NCBI GenBank assembly: GCA_009760855.2
Contig: WPIO01000032.1
Span: 905,501-969,500 of the forward strand
Length of the DNA stretch: 64,000 nucleotides
Direction of reading: 5' to 3'
Source: Cristatella mucedo
Taxonomy: Eukaryota > Bryozoa > Phylactolaemata > Cristatellidae
The position numbers and the translations under genes are program-made. Below the pieces are notes generated by a model, which saw only the letters and a list, made by a program, of their open reading frames with translations, was not told the origin of the DNA and did not search any database. Within the stretch, counting starts at the first letter, position 1. Each line of letters starts with the position of its first letter. This document shows, piece after piece, positions 46,798 to 57,774 of this stretch.

Positions 46798-46997
46798 CTA
46801 CAAGCATCCAATCAGTGGCATTACTGAAGGTAAAATAAAAAAAATTCCCCCGCAGCTTATTTAGGTGAACACCTCCGTGCAATTTTCAAGAAACCGGCTG
46901 GTTAAATAGTTTTTTTGCTTTTTTAATGGGATGAAAGTAACTTTAAAACTCTGCAGGAATTTTCGCTGGATCTTCGATTACTATGGTAATATTTACC

Positions 46998-47110
46998 ATT
47001 ATTTGGCCGAGGGGTAAGAAGTGAGTTTCTCTTCTTAAATGACCAAGATCTTCGGCTCTAGCCCTGTGGAATATGTAGATCAATTGATAGAGATAGCGAT
47101 GGAGTGGAGA
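46998..47110 (+). mobile_element. SINE-A relic
   Basis: TTTGGCCGAGGGGTAAG resembles the SINE-A box A region. GACCAAGATCTTCGGCTCTA and GCCCTGTGGAATATGTAGAT correspond to its box B region and linker, strongly diverged. Confidence 0.5.
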
Positions 47111-47114
47111 ACTA

Positions 47115-47690
47115 AGCAAATGAGAATGGCATAAATTTATGCTATTGTTTTCAACTATCTTGCAATGCCCGAACTAGGAAGCAGAGCTCGGGTATTTAAT
47201 CCATGCACCAAAGAATGATAAAACGCATTTCCCTAGAACTCTACCATTATAGCAGGCATTGCCAACTACCCACAGTTTTAAAGCAGATACAAAACTGCAA
47301 AGATTTATCAGAGCCATGACCAGAAGGTATCTCTAGCCGTGCCTAATGTAAGCATCTTTCAGCAAAGCAAGGCTTAATTTCCATTAATGCCAGAACGAAT
47401 TCAGCCTCAGCTTGCTCGGATAAATAATCCTTCATTTAAGAATGTGCACTGTGGTTAAATGGAAAAAAATATTTCAGAATTGAAGTCCAATAGTCCAATA
47501 TCCTGTATTCATCTGTTTCGAAATAGTGAGACTGGTTCAAGTAATTTATTTTTAATAGCTGGGAAAACGGGGGCGACAAAAAACTGATTCACATGAGAGA
47601 GTTAATGAATAAATCAGTGGCCACGGACACAGCTAGGTGGTGCATCAACACTTACTTTAACTTTCTGTCGGTACACAACACTATACAATC
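47115..47690. other. No recognisable gene or repeat
   Basis: Presumed intron of the minus-strand gene. Confidence 0.4.
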
Positions 47691-47795
47691 ACACACACGT
47701 ACACGCACGCACGCACGCATGCACACACACATAAACACACACACTCACGTGCAGGCACGCATGCACAGACGTAGCACACACACACACACACATAC
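47690..47795. repeat. (AC)n-rich microsatellite
   Basis: ACAC/GCAC repeats with interruptions. Confidence 0.92.
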
Positions 47796-47799
47796 GCTA

Positions 47800-49220
47800 C
47801 ACGCATTATGGTTGCTGATATTTTGGAATGCTTCTGGCTTTTATTACAGCTTACATATTTTTAATTGGGCGAATCCAAGTTCTGCATGCTAAGGTTCAAA
47901 TGTAAGAATATAATCCAATATAATCTCCGTTTCTAACCGCATACAGCGTCTTCAGGCTGACAGTGTGGCTTTCAAATTAGAGCAGTTCGTGAGCATTGAT
48001 TCATTTTTTCGGCTGTTGCTTAAGAGGAAGTTCCTTCTTCAGCAATGGCTCAAGGTAGTTGTATATTGCTGCAAATTATAGATCTTACTTTCTCGTCGCC
48101 CCTCACTGCTGTCTTCTTGCTCGACTTCATATTTCTTCTTAACTCTGCCGTGTTTTTCAATATTCTGAGCCTGTAGTGTCAGGCGAAGCTACTTGCCGAT
48201 TGATCAGATTGATCACAACGCATCTTCACTGCTCTTCTGCTAGGAACTTGCAAATATCCTATCGTTCCTTCACAAGAGCGGGTGATGAGCACTCCATGCA
48301 GCTTTGTTAAGATTGGATGTTGCCCGGCTCCTCCTGATTGGAAGATCGGATGCTCGGTGCACGCTGATCCAGAAAACTGGTACCTGCAAGCCATTATAAT
48401 TAGAAGTTTCAAAAAAGCCCCTCCCCCGCTTTTCCTTTTTCGCTTGTGTGCGTTTTTGCATGCCTTTGTGGTGTTCTCAGGCTGCCAGACCTAGACAAAG
48501 AAATCTGCCTGCTCAATGGGCACGCAAATCGGTGAGGCGTCCCGACCTAGGCTAATCCATATGTCTACTCAAAAAGCATGAAAGCCGGAGCATAGATAGC
48601 AGGCGAAATATAACAGCTGTTCACTGCTCCCTAAGCCAGTAGCGACATTGACGCTCCCGTAGTTCCCACGCAACATTTGTAATGGTACTAGCAAAAATAT
48701 CTGAGTGACCAAAGCGGGTGTAACTATGTTCCCAAAGTACTTATATCTAGTTTAAGTAGCTGATTCAATAATCCCAGACTCGCAGACGAAAGCAGGTCCA
48801 ACAAGCAAATTGTAACACCCCACTTTTCAAAGTCTGTCTAATGTCTTGATGCATGCCTCTCCATTTCTTAGCATGAGAAGAGTTCCAGGAGACTTACACG
48901 ACAGCAGCCTCATAATCCGTCCAGATTAATGAGCTACCACTTCAGATGCCATTTTTTGTGCGCTCTAAACTAGAATGCATCGGACTCCTTAACAATCACC
49001 ACTAAGGAACCACTAATAAAATCGTGAGCAGTTTCTATATAGCCTGAACCAGTACGCATTTTATTTTAGAGTGTCACTATCGATTTCGTGACGAAAGCAG
49101 CCAGGGCTTTCAGTGCGAAATCGGACACTCGGCAGTGTGCATGAGATTGCCTAGTCCTCATCAAATGCGAAGCGCGAGACCAAATATCGAAATTACGAGA
49201 GACCACCAGCGACGGAGCTC
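47800..49220. other. No supported gene; presumed intron of the minus-strand gene
   Basis: A minus-strand frame at 48379-48179 follows a good acceptor (AATGGCTTGCAG) but has no recognised domain and no clear donor. It could be an alternative exon. Confidence 0.35.
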
Positions 49221-49227
49221 GGCCTAC

Positions 49228-50526
49228 CTTGAAGTTACTCTCGTACAGGTCCCGGTATAGTCTCTTCAAGTACTCGGGATTCGAGTCCATGAAAGTGTCG
49301 ATGTCTAGCGCAGGCGCTTCACTATTGTCCGCCGAGTCACTGATATCGCACCCAGGGTCCTCCAGCTGCAAGCAGACGCTCGCCTCGTCTGCCTCGTTCC
49401 AGTCCAGCTGCAGCCTGGCGCTGCCACTCGGCCGCTGCTTCTGTTGCTGGCGGCGGCTCTGTTCGGCGCCACGTGCGCTCGCCGGCGGCTGCGGCCGCTG
49501 GCCGCCGACGCCGCTCGGCCGGCGACTTGCATTCGAGCCGGCGCTCGAAGTCTTTCCTGAAATGCCCGCGCGACCGTCAGACACCTGTCTCCCCAGCCGG
49601 CCTCAGGCTCGCAGCCGTCGGTAAACGCTCAAATCCGGAAGCGCGTCGCCGTCATATCCGTCGTCTTTTGACCAACCTGCCGCAGCCACCGTTGCCGACA
49701 CCTTGACTGCTGCGGAGGCGAAAATGCTGCGCCGCCTTGCGTCCTGGGCTCCCGGATCCCGGAAGGGTCGCGCCGAGCTGCTGGCGGCTTCCGGGTACGG
49801 CGTACGGGAAGCGCCGCGCCGCGGCGAGGCGCTGCCGGCACTGGCCCTCGTGACGTAGACTGGCGTCGCACCGTCGCGCTCGGACGCTTCGGGCACCCGC
49901 AAAGTAGCAGCGGCGTCCTTGCTGGTACTACGGGCAGCCGCCGCCACTGCACTAGCTGCGCCAAGGCTATATACAGCCGGCCGCCTAGAGGCGGCACTGG
50001 CAGGGGTGGTGGCGGAATGCGGCGACGACGTGGCTCGTTTTGCGGCCTCGCCGGCAGCCCGCCCTGCGGCTGCTCCACCGAAACCAGCAGGCGTCCGGCC
50101 GGAGCGAGCCGGACGCTGCCCGTGACCGGTCGCAGCAGCCGAAAGCTGGACCTGTGCGAACAAGTCGCCTTCGTCGTCGTCGGATGCCGTGTAGTAAGTT
50201 GTAGTGCAGCACGACTCGATGGACTTGGACAAGCTCGCCGGCGCAGGAGCGACTCCCTCTACTCGTGAGCGGTTCGTCGTAGGTCGCTCGCCGAGACTCG
50301 CATTTCCTTGCGCGCGCGAGCATCCGACCTTCGGAGAGCGTTCGACGACCGCGGAAGCGGGCCTCAGCGAAGGGTGCTCAACGCTCTTGCTCGCGCCTCG
50401 TGGCGGCGTTAATGCGATGATCGGCCGCCGCTTGGTGGATGCCTGGCGAGCGGCTGCGGTCGGCGGCGACTGCTTCGCTCCGGCCGATCGACCGTCTGCG
50501 CTCAAGCCCCTGGCGAATGGCATCAT
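49228..50526 (-). CDS. Large GC-rich coding exon of unknown function, with one in-frame TGA
   Basis: On the minus strand one frame runs from ATG at 50526 to a strong donor (AACTTCAAG then GTAGGC) at 49228, about 433 codons, broken only by TGA at 49605-49603. Before the TGA the protein is Ala/Arg/Ser-rich and disordered, with an acidic patch (YYTASDDDEGDLFAQVQL) and KDDGYDGDALPDL. After it comes a Ser/Gln/Arg-rich stretch, then LDWNEADEASVCLQLEDPGC and an acidic helix-like end (DIDTFMDSNPEYLKRLYRDL, YESNFK). The phase-0 donor fits the terminal exon at 46797. The TGA could lie in a 42-nt intron (49626-49585, GTTTAC to ACAG, length divisible by three, phase 0), or be a mutation or error. A second ATG at 50542 in another frame gives MTQSFDDAIRQGLERRR and may be the true start. 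GC content is far above the surroundings. The family is not recognised. Confidence 0.55.
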
Positions 50527-50549
50527 CAAAGGACTGCGTCATGGACGCC

Positions 50550-52055
50550 AGGGGCGCCCGCCCGTGACTTCACCGAAGTGCTCTCGGAGCTAGCAAGCGC
50601 CATACCACAAACTCCCTATTATCCAACGAAGTGGCTTTCAAGCACTTAAGAATTCGGTTCGCGCATCTCTTGGGATTTTGGTTGTGCTCATAATGCAAGA
50701 CGTCGTCCAGATTTAATGCAGCTCAGCGAACGAGAAGCACGACGTTCCATTTCGTATTAATATAAGTTTGTTGCTTTCACGTGAATAAAATCAAAATAAA
50801 AACCGTGGAAACTCGACTCTTTGAAGTCATGTGCAAGACTAACAATGCGACCCATGAAATGCCTCAGTTATTTTATTTGCTTCCGTTGTCTTTGGTACTT
50901 CAACTGCGTCGTCACAAACACTCCAGTCTGCTCGTTCCTGCGTTCAATCGGACAACATAGAATTCAGTCCAATTAGAGATACATGAGAATGCAGAATACC
51001 AAAACCTACCTCTGTCGCCGAATTCAAAGAATCTCTACTCTGACATTCATTGATTGATTCGTGTGCGAATGAAACCCGGCATTAAAAATGAGCTATAAAT
51101 CTATTAGCTCGACCGGTATTCTTCCTTACTGAAGTGAGTAGAGAACACTGGATTCGTCCTTATTTTGCTTCTCTATTACGATAGTAAGTATAGTTCATTC
51201 GATAGCTCACAGTTTTTCATTCTGCCGCTGTTACACCAAAATGAAAGGATAATTCGCTATTCAATATGCAAATGCCAGAAAGCCAATTTCAAGTGCAAAT
51301 CCTCAAACACTCGCCCGTGATCAATCTTCAAGGATTGCCCAACTTTTAGTGGTGACCTGAAATTTTCGAGTAGCAGCGGGTTTATTTGATAAAGTCATTG
51401 TTCTTTGACATTTCTGACGATCCGGGGTATGAGCATTCACGACAGCTGATTTGCTTTAACGGGGCTAAGCTTCGAACCTTGAGCGAAGCAAAGGCGAAAG
51501 CATTGGCCTAATTAAATGTGGTGTGGTTCTACGAAAATTATCTTACTTTTAAGTTAAAATATTTTCTTTTGAGAATACCATCAAAATAGCTTAGCTACGT
51601 AAGTTCGATCCAGAATCGTTTTCTGTGAGTCTATAATTTAAACTCGTCGTTTCGGCAGCAACTGGGCGCAGGTATGAGCAGTTCGGCAAGTGTTTGGTTC
51701 GGCAAGTGTTTGGTTTCCTCAAACCAGAGTGAATGTAGACTTATGAACCATTCTTTGAGCAGTGTCTAGTTTAAACTGCAGCCATTAATGGTTTCTGGCT
51801 GCTTAATTGGGTTGAAGGATTTTCACCAGCAACAATTCCGACTGATGTGGCCTCTACAATGCACACTGTGTTACTTAGCCACTCCGTGCAGGCAGCGACT
51901 GAACTACCGCCTACGATCTACAGTGTGCCGGGTTCAGGGGCGAGCTGTCGGACACCAGAAGGCTAGTAAGAGACGTGCACGCTGACACACGTGAGATTAC
52001 CTGCAAGTTTCAAAGCAATTTATTGAGAGCAATTTATTCATGTTTTCCATGGGAC
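50550..52055. other. No recognisable gene or repeat
   Basis: AT-rich upstream side of the GC-rich exon. It may contain its promoter or an upstream intron; no core promoter element stands out. Confidence 0.4.
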
Positions 52056-52059
52056 TCAC

Positions 52060-52184
52060 CTGGTCCATTGCCGGTGCCCATCAAAATTTGTGCGAGCTCC
52101 TGTAGCCCAATGCTCAGCGGGTTTATGTCTGAGTGGAGGAGCCAAGGAGGTCCTAAAATTGCGGCGTGATTTCCATCGCGACTA
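52060..52184 (-). CDS. Unassigned exon candidate (minus strand)
   Basis: On the minus strand this 125-bp segment lies between GAGTTAGCTCACAG and a strong GTGAGT donor at 52059. It enters in phase 2 and ends in phase 1. It encodes SRDGNHAAILGPPWLLHSDI then NPLSIGLQELAQILMGTGNGP, well balanced and coding-like, with no family recognised. It fits in phase with the segment ending at 52236 if the 51 nt between them is an intron. Downstream exons were not found; it may be an upstream exon of the gene at 50.5-46.7 kb or a separate gene. Confidence 0.35.
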
Positions 52185-52235
52185 CTGTGAGCTAACTCTT
52201 TGCAGGCGTTTCTGTCTATGAAATAACCAGCTCAC

Positions 52236-52395
52236 TGATAGTTTGCAACGCTGCGACTCGGTGCATTTCCAGTCTTCATGGCGATTCCGGTGTGAGCTGC
52301 TGCCATGGCCATACTTCGCTTAGCCAGAGGTACGAGGCTTCGCCTGATGTCTAGTGTTTCGTGCCTAACTACCTGTGTGCACCTCGGCGTGGCTA
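52236..52395 (-). CDS. Unassigned upstream exon candidate (minus strand)
   Basis: The frame preceding the 51-nt candidate intron (52235-52185, GTGAGC to CACAG) reads LDIRRSLVPLAKRSMAMAAA and then HTGIAMKTGNAPSRSVANY, ending in phase 2. Met codons in MAMAAAHTGIAM could be starts. An alternative is an acceptor at GTGCACACAG near 52373. The upstream boundary given is approximate. Confidence 0.28.
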
Positions 52396-52399
52396 ACTT

Positions 52400-52815
52400 T
52401 TCATTCTATGATTTCTTTTATTTCAGACAATTGATGAAAGCGAACTCATAATCACTTTACTGTTTTCTGCGGCTCTAGTGTCTCCACCTTAAATCTTGTA
52501 TTAAAGCTTTTTAAACCTATTCGTTTTCCTTCATGGCTCAACTTCATTTCGACCTAAAAATGTTCACTCTATCAAGTTCGATCCTGCTTCGTTCCAACAC
52601 AATCTGAAATTCCCTTATCGACTTAAATGCAACTGTAGAGATCCCAGGTTACTTTCAAGCTTCGCTATAGCCTTTTTGGAAGCTATACTCTGCACAAGAT
52701 CCCCCTGAAGATGCAGAATCGCACTTTCCTTCTATGGACGAACAGCTATTCAGGCATAACTGGTTATTCGAAATGTATGTATCGCTTCCTGTAACTTTAA
52801 AAAGCTGCTAAAACT
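52400..52815. other. No recognisable gene or repeat
   Basis: AT-rich; nothing recognised. Confidence 0.4.
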
Positions 52816-52819
52816 CCAT

Positions 52820-52901
52820 GTGAGTGTGTGTGTATGTGTATGTGTTTGCCTGTCTGTGCGTGTGTGTGTGCATGTGTGCGTGTGTGCGTGTGTGTGTGTA
52901 T
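52820..52901. repeat. (TG)n microsatellite, 3' side of a LINE-A
   Basis: An interrupted TG tract abuts the LINE-A tail; a matching TG tract lies on the other side at 54237. Confidence 0.93.
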
Positions 52902-54236
52902 AATAATAATAATGTACTTGATGAAGCGCCCTCAGAGAACTTAATCTCTTTCTAGGCGCTTTACATTTGCTGCAAAGGGAAATGCAATTAAATGGTAAGT
53001 AAAATCATGCTTGAAAAACAAACAAAATGTATAACCAGGTTAGGGGTGACATGCACAGGGTCAGCACGCATAAGCACGTGAAGGACGAATCACAAGGACC
53101 CACTAAATGCTGTCCTAAATAGGTGTGTTTTTTAGTTCCTTTTAAATGTGGCCAGGTCAGGGATGTTCTGACGAAGGTCGGGAGGGAGTTCCAGGCTTTG
53201 GGAGCATACGAACTAAATGCACGGTCTCCAAAGGATTTGAGGTTTGTACGAGGTATTTCTAAACTGTTTGATTCGGAAAAGCGCATGGTACGATGCTTGG
53301 CCTGATGGAGGAGTATGTCGGAGAGATAGGCTGGAGCCATAGAATGAAGGGACCTAAAAGTGAGCGAAAACACTTTGAAGTCAATCCGTTGCTTGACTGG
53401 TAGCCAGTGCAGGTCGGCGAGAAGTGGAGAAATGTGGCAACTGCGACGCTCACGACAGACAAGCCTAGCTGCAGAGTTTTGCACAAGCTGCAATCGCCTG
53501 ATCGCACATGCTGGTAGGCCAGTAAGCAGCGAGTTGCAGAAGTCGAGACGAGATGTCACGAATGCATGGACCAACTTGGACGTGGTATCCTTATCTAAAC
53601 AAGCCCGAATTTTAGCAATATTATGAAACTGAAAATAGGCAGATTTGACTGTGGAGCTGATATGGTCGTCTAACGAGAGGTCGCTTTGGAATATGACACC
53701 TAGATTTCGAGCTGATTCGACAGGAGATATGCTGGCAGAGTCAATTTTGAGAGACAGCCTTTCCAATCTCTGAATCACACTGGGTTTTCCCATAACTAGT
53801 AAGTTAGTTTTGTCATAGTTTAGTTTTAGAAAATTTGCTGCCATCCATGTGCGGATGTCATCAATGCATGCTGCAAGTGAGTTTAGAGAACTTGAGGTGC
53901 TCGAAGGCTGGGGGGTTCAAAGCAAAGGTACAACTGAGTGTCATCCGCATAGAAGTGAAAGCCTAGATTGTGCTTGGCAATCACATCAGCAAGAGGGACA
54001 GTATAAACCGTGAAAAGAACCGGACCTAGCACGGAGCGCTGAGGTACTCCATATTTCACAGGTACTTCAGATGATCTTTGTCCATTCACGTCAATACTCT
54101 GTAGTCTCCCACTGAGATTGGACCTGAACCACTGCAGAGCAGTGCCAGTGATGCCCGGGCGAGATGAGAAGAGCTCTAGAAGAACTTTGTGATCGATGGT
54201 TTCAAAAGCTGCCGAAAGATCGAGCAAAACAAGCAT
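52902..54236 (-). mobile_element. LINE-A (L2 clade), longest copy, 5'-truncated
   Basis: On the minus strand the RT starts inside motif LVLLDLSAAFETIDHKVLL (54236-54180). It continues through GVPQRSVLGPVLFTVYTVPL, the catalytic [14 protein letters not shown], then after one frameshift at about 53.87 kb DIRTWMAANFLKLNYDKTNL, NLGVIFQSDLSLDDHISSTV, TSRLDFCNSLLTGLPACAIR, RLVCRERRSCHISPLLADLH, WLPVKQRIDFKVFSLTF and RAFSSYAPKAWNSLPTFVRT. It ends with the hairpin tail and (AAT)n at 52903-52960. Endonuclease and the start of RT are missing, and it cannot be autonomous. Both ends abut TG microsatellite sequence. Confidence 0.93.
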
Positions 54237-54243
54237 GTGTGTC

Positions 54244-54279
<36 letters not shown>

Positions 54280-54302
54280 TAAGTGTTTGCGTATGTGTGT
54301 GC
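54237..54302. repeat. (TG)n microsatellite, 5' side of the LINE-A
   Basis: TGTGTGTCCC then pure TG, continuing to GTATGTGTGTGCC. Confidence 0.93.
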
Positions 54303-54304
54303 CT

Positions 54305-55455
54305 TACGGTGAGGGTCCTTTTTTGTTTAAAGCATAATCGGATTACAGCAGGCATGCGGTAGCTAAAAGACTCTTACGAAACAAGAAGTGAGAAACATAG
54401 TTTATTATATACTTACCCCACCAAGTTTGCAATATTCAGGGAAAACTTTATTGGCTAGATGCAACAATCAATATGCGGCCGTCTCTGAGTTAGATTTATG
54501 GATAATGTGCATAATAGTGTCGCCTGCAGTTCGATGGAAGCTGTCAGCTTCAACAGCTTACCGGTTGGCGGTGAATAACTGAGTGGTGACTAAATTCAGG
54601 GGAGTTTCGTGCTCCAAGATAATCGTTGCAAAATTAAGCCTCGTGAGATATTCCGGAAGTGTTCATGACGGAGGTATTACGTACAGAAGTGTTCATGACG
54701 GAGGTATTACGTACACTGCACATGGACCGTAACCTTTTAGACTCTAGCTCGCCTATAAGCAATTGCCGTTGAGAGTCAAGGTGATGATGACTGATGACCC
54801 CAGTAATACCATAAAGGTTAGCCATCGGCTTCAAGCTAATTTATGGGCAGTTTCTTCAGATGCATGAAAAATGGGTAATTTGGTCCTAAAGCATATTGGG
54901 CATTAGCGAAATCATTGTCTATCAAGGACATAATCCCTAACTCCGGAATAATCCACGTTCTATCTTTATAGGAAAATCTTTGTAAAGTAGTTTAAAAACT
55001 TGTAGGGTTTTCTGTTGCTAAGCACTTTTTGTTTCTTTCCAGTCATTTCATATATTTGAGATATGTTGAATAAAAAATTTCAAAATATATACTTGAATTT
55101 TAAGCTGATGAGGATTATTAATTCTGCTGAGTACGATTGGTCATCGTGCACATGAAAATGTCATCTCAAAATCAACTCGATGAAATATTGAAATTTATTA
55201 ACAAGAAAACAGATGAAAGTAGCCAGTAAATTTGATCTCGGGCGATCTTTTTACTAGCTTGAAGATATAATTTGCTACGTATAACATGCATGCAATTTTG
55301 GAGCAATTTGAAGAGTAGTAGTTTCTAGCTCTCGGCTTGTGGAGCTTTTAATTTGCAGACCAATGTTCTCGTTGTAGCAATTTAAGGTTGCTTCATTCGT
55401 TCATAGGTAAACGCCGGAAGGCAAGGGTCCTCAAGGATCAACTCAGTCTGCATAA
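54305..55455. other. Unassigned, with one 30-bp tandem duplication
   Basis: A 30-bp unit (GAAGTGTTCATGACGGAGGT + ATTACGTACA) occurs twice head to tail at 54656-54685 and 54686-54715. Nothing else is recognised. Confidence 0.6.
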
Positions 55456-55459
55456 TAGA

Positions 55460-55545
55460 AATGGCGGTTCTCCCGTGGCTGAATAGCGTGACCTTTACAG
55501 CTCGTAGAGCCTCGATTACAATTCACCTAGTGCCGTGGTAAACAG
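55460..55545 (+). mobile_element. Possible tRNA-derived SINE relic
   Basis: CCGTGGCTGAATAGCGTGAC resembles a box A and CTCGATTACAATTC a degenerate box B, at tRNA-like spacing. Confidence 0.4.
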
Positions 55546-55549
55546 TGGT

Positions 55550-56155
55550 ATATGGAGACCCAATTTAGCATGGATCACTATGACTCATTAATACTCTTCA
55601 AAAACTGAGTAAAAGCAGGCAGACTATTAGATGGTGGTGGCCTGCCCATCACTGCTGCAGTCTCCTATCGTAAGGGCAGAGAGGTTGAGTGGGGCGGCCT
55701 CGCCTATTTTTTGTCTCACCAGCTGTAACATAGATCGCACACTGTTCTTCCCTAGAACCCAGCGATGTCTAGTGACAGAAATGAATTTCAGGAGTCAACA
55801 AAATTTCTTAACTTTGCTCGCTGCCTAGGCAGCTCTTGTCAGGCAGCGATATTGCTATTTCCAAAAGCTTCCCTAATAGCTGTACGAACTTGGGCTCTAT
55901 TAAAATTTTAGAAATATTGCAGCAGCCATTTGCTTAGGCAGCGACACAGGAAATGCCGAATAGGATGAAGACTCATTCTCTTTTGTTGCCAATGAGTAAA
56001 CAGTGGCCCTTATGGCCGATTTGTTCATCTCACGGAGAATATGAAAGAGGATTTGTAAGAGCAAAGTGGTGAGAAAATACACTGGATTTGGCTGATTTGT
56101 TGCTGTGCTTTCGTTCACTCTGTACACTATCACAGTTTTCAAAATTCAAAAATGC
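55550..56155. other. No recognisable gene or repeat
   Basis: Only short frames are present; nothing recognised. Confidence 0.4.
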
Positions 56156-56159
56156 TGAT

Positions 56160-57500
56160 GTCTACTCTTAACCATATTTTTAACCACTCCCAGGCTAGCT
56201 CCTATGATCCTGTGATCCTTGTGAATATACTATCATTATTATAATAGCTATATAGCTTATCCTTGTGAAGATCTTGCAAATAGCTTCTCTAGCTTCTTTG
56301 TCAGCAAGATAGACGAGATACGATAGTCCATCGCTACGGTGGCAGTATTCCACCTAGAGTTATATTCCTCAACTCTGTTCTGCACCTCGTTGTCTACATT
56401 CAAGGTGGCCACGAGTGACCTCATCCTAAAGTTCATATCCAAATCAAAGACGACAAAAACTTATTAGCCAAGAGCCAACCAAGTGTGACTCAGATATTGG
56501 AAAATTTAATGCTCAAAAATTGGCTCTGCCAGCGTATCTCCTGTTGAATCTGCATGAACTTTAGGTGCCATTTTCCAAAGTGAAATTTCAATAGATGACC
56601 ATGTCAACTCCACAGCAAAGATTGCCTACTTTCAGCTGCATAACATTGCTAAAAATTTGAGCTTGCTTAGACAGGGATATGAAATCTAAATTAGTGCATG
56701 GATTTTTTACATTTTGCCTTAACCTTTTCTGTATCTTACAGCTCGCTGATCTTCCGGCCTGTGCAATTTTTCGCGAACAGTTGATGCCAAGCTCTGCAGC
56801 TAGGCTTGTCTGTCATGAGCATGGCATTTGCCACGTGACACCACTTCTCGATGACCTGCATTGGCGCCAAGTCAACTACTTCAAGGCTATTTCACCATCT
56901 CTTTAGGTCCCTGCATTATCTTGCTAATTCCTACCTATCAGATCTACTCCCTCAACAGACAGCATCGTGCATCCCACTTTTCTGAATCTAATCGTTCAGC
57001 TCTACCTCATACGCACCTCAAATGGTTTGGAGACCATGCATTTAGTTCGTGTATTCCCAAAGCCCGTAGCTCACTTCCAACTGGCGTTACGACATCCCTT
57101 GACTTAAATAAATAAATAAATCCTAGCTGATTAAACAGCCTCTTTTTGTATAGCGACAGAAGAGCCTTTACGGCTATCACCACCGCTTTCAGTGGCGATA
57201 AAGAATCGCCCACTGCAGTATTCGATCCCACGATCTCGGGACCGAGGTCGTGAAAGCAACCGCCTAACCTAGTGTGCCACCACGGCTCACCATGACCACA
57301 TTTACATGGGAGCTAAAAACGTACCTATTTATCAAAGCATTTAGTGGACTCATGTGTTTCTTCGTGTGTGTGCTTATGCGTGCTGAGAAGTGCAGGCAGC
57401 CACTAACCGTATTTGTATGCTGGCTCTGGGTATCTTACCTCTAACCAAATGAAACTTTGCGAGGGCACTATACAAATGCTTTATGATTATTATTATTATT
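56160..57500 (+). mobile_element. LINE-A fragment interrupted by SINE-B
   Basis: It starts in the linker before RT (shared with 62.3 kb: TAGCTTCTTTGTCAGCAAGA, GTCTACATTCAAGGTGGCC), jumps to VSPVESA..LGAIFQSEISIDDHV, then YFQLHNIAKN, and runs through the C-terminal region to a (ATT)n tail near 57480-57500. A SINE-B sits at 57107-57290. Confidence 0.85.
57107..57290 (-). mobile_element. SINE-B, copy 2, nested in LINE-A
   Basis: It aligns over its whole length with the copy at 46.1 kb: (AAAT)n end, AGCTGATTAAACAGCCTCTT, GCGACAGAAGAGCC, TCAGTGGCGATAAAGAATCG, GATCTCGGGACCGAGGTCGT, and GTGTGCCACCACGGCT. LINE-A sequence resumes on the right with CATGACCACATTTACATGG. Confidence 0.9.
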
Positions 57501-57504
57501 CTAA

Positions 57505-57770
57505 TGTGTTGCCTAAAACTTCTCTTTGTAAGCACAAATAATAGTGTGCTGCTTGCTGCTTTTTGAAGTGTCAAGGATGATGCTCTGCTCTCTTTTACAT
57601 TGTGCCATCCCAGAAATCGTGCCATCTTACGTTACCATAATGCAATATTAGCTCAATAGTGCTGCAAGGTGACTTTCTATGCATCTCTTTCGGTAACTTC
57701 TCACAGGCATAGACCATGTGTGGGTGTTATTCTGTAGTTTTTTGTGAGCACACACAACATGAAAGCAACT
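57505..57770. other. No recognisable gene or repeat
   Basis: A short gap between two LINE fragments. Confidence 0.4.
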
Positions 57771-57774
57771 GTCT

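Noticed and set aside
49229-49624. Plus-strand frames over the GC-rich exon
   Set aside because: GC-rich coding DNA leaves antisense frames open; only the minus strand has acidic balance, a phase-consistent donor and a matching terminal exon.
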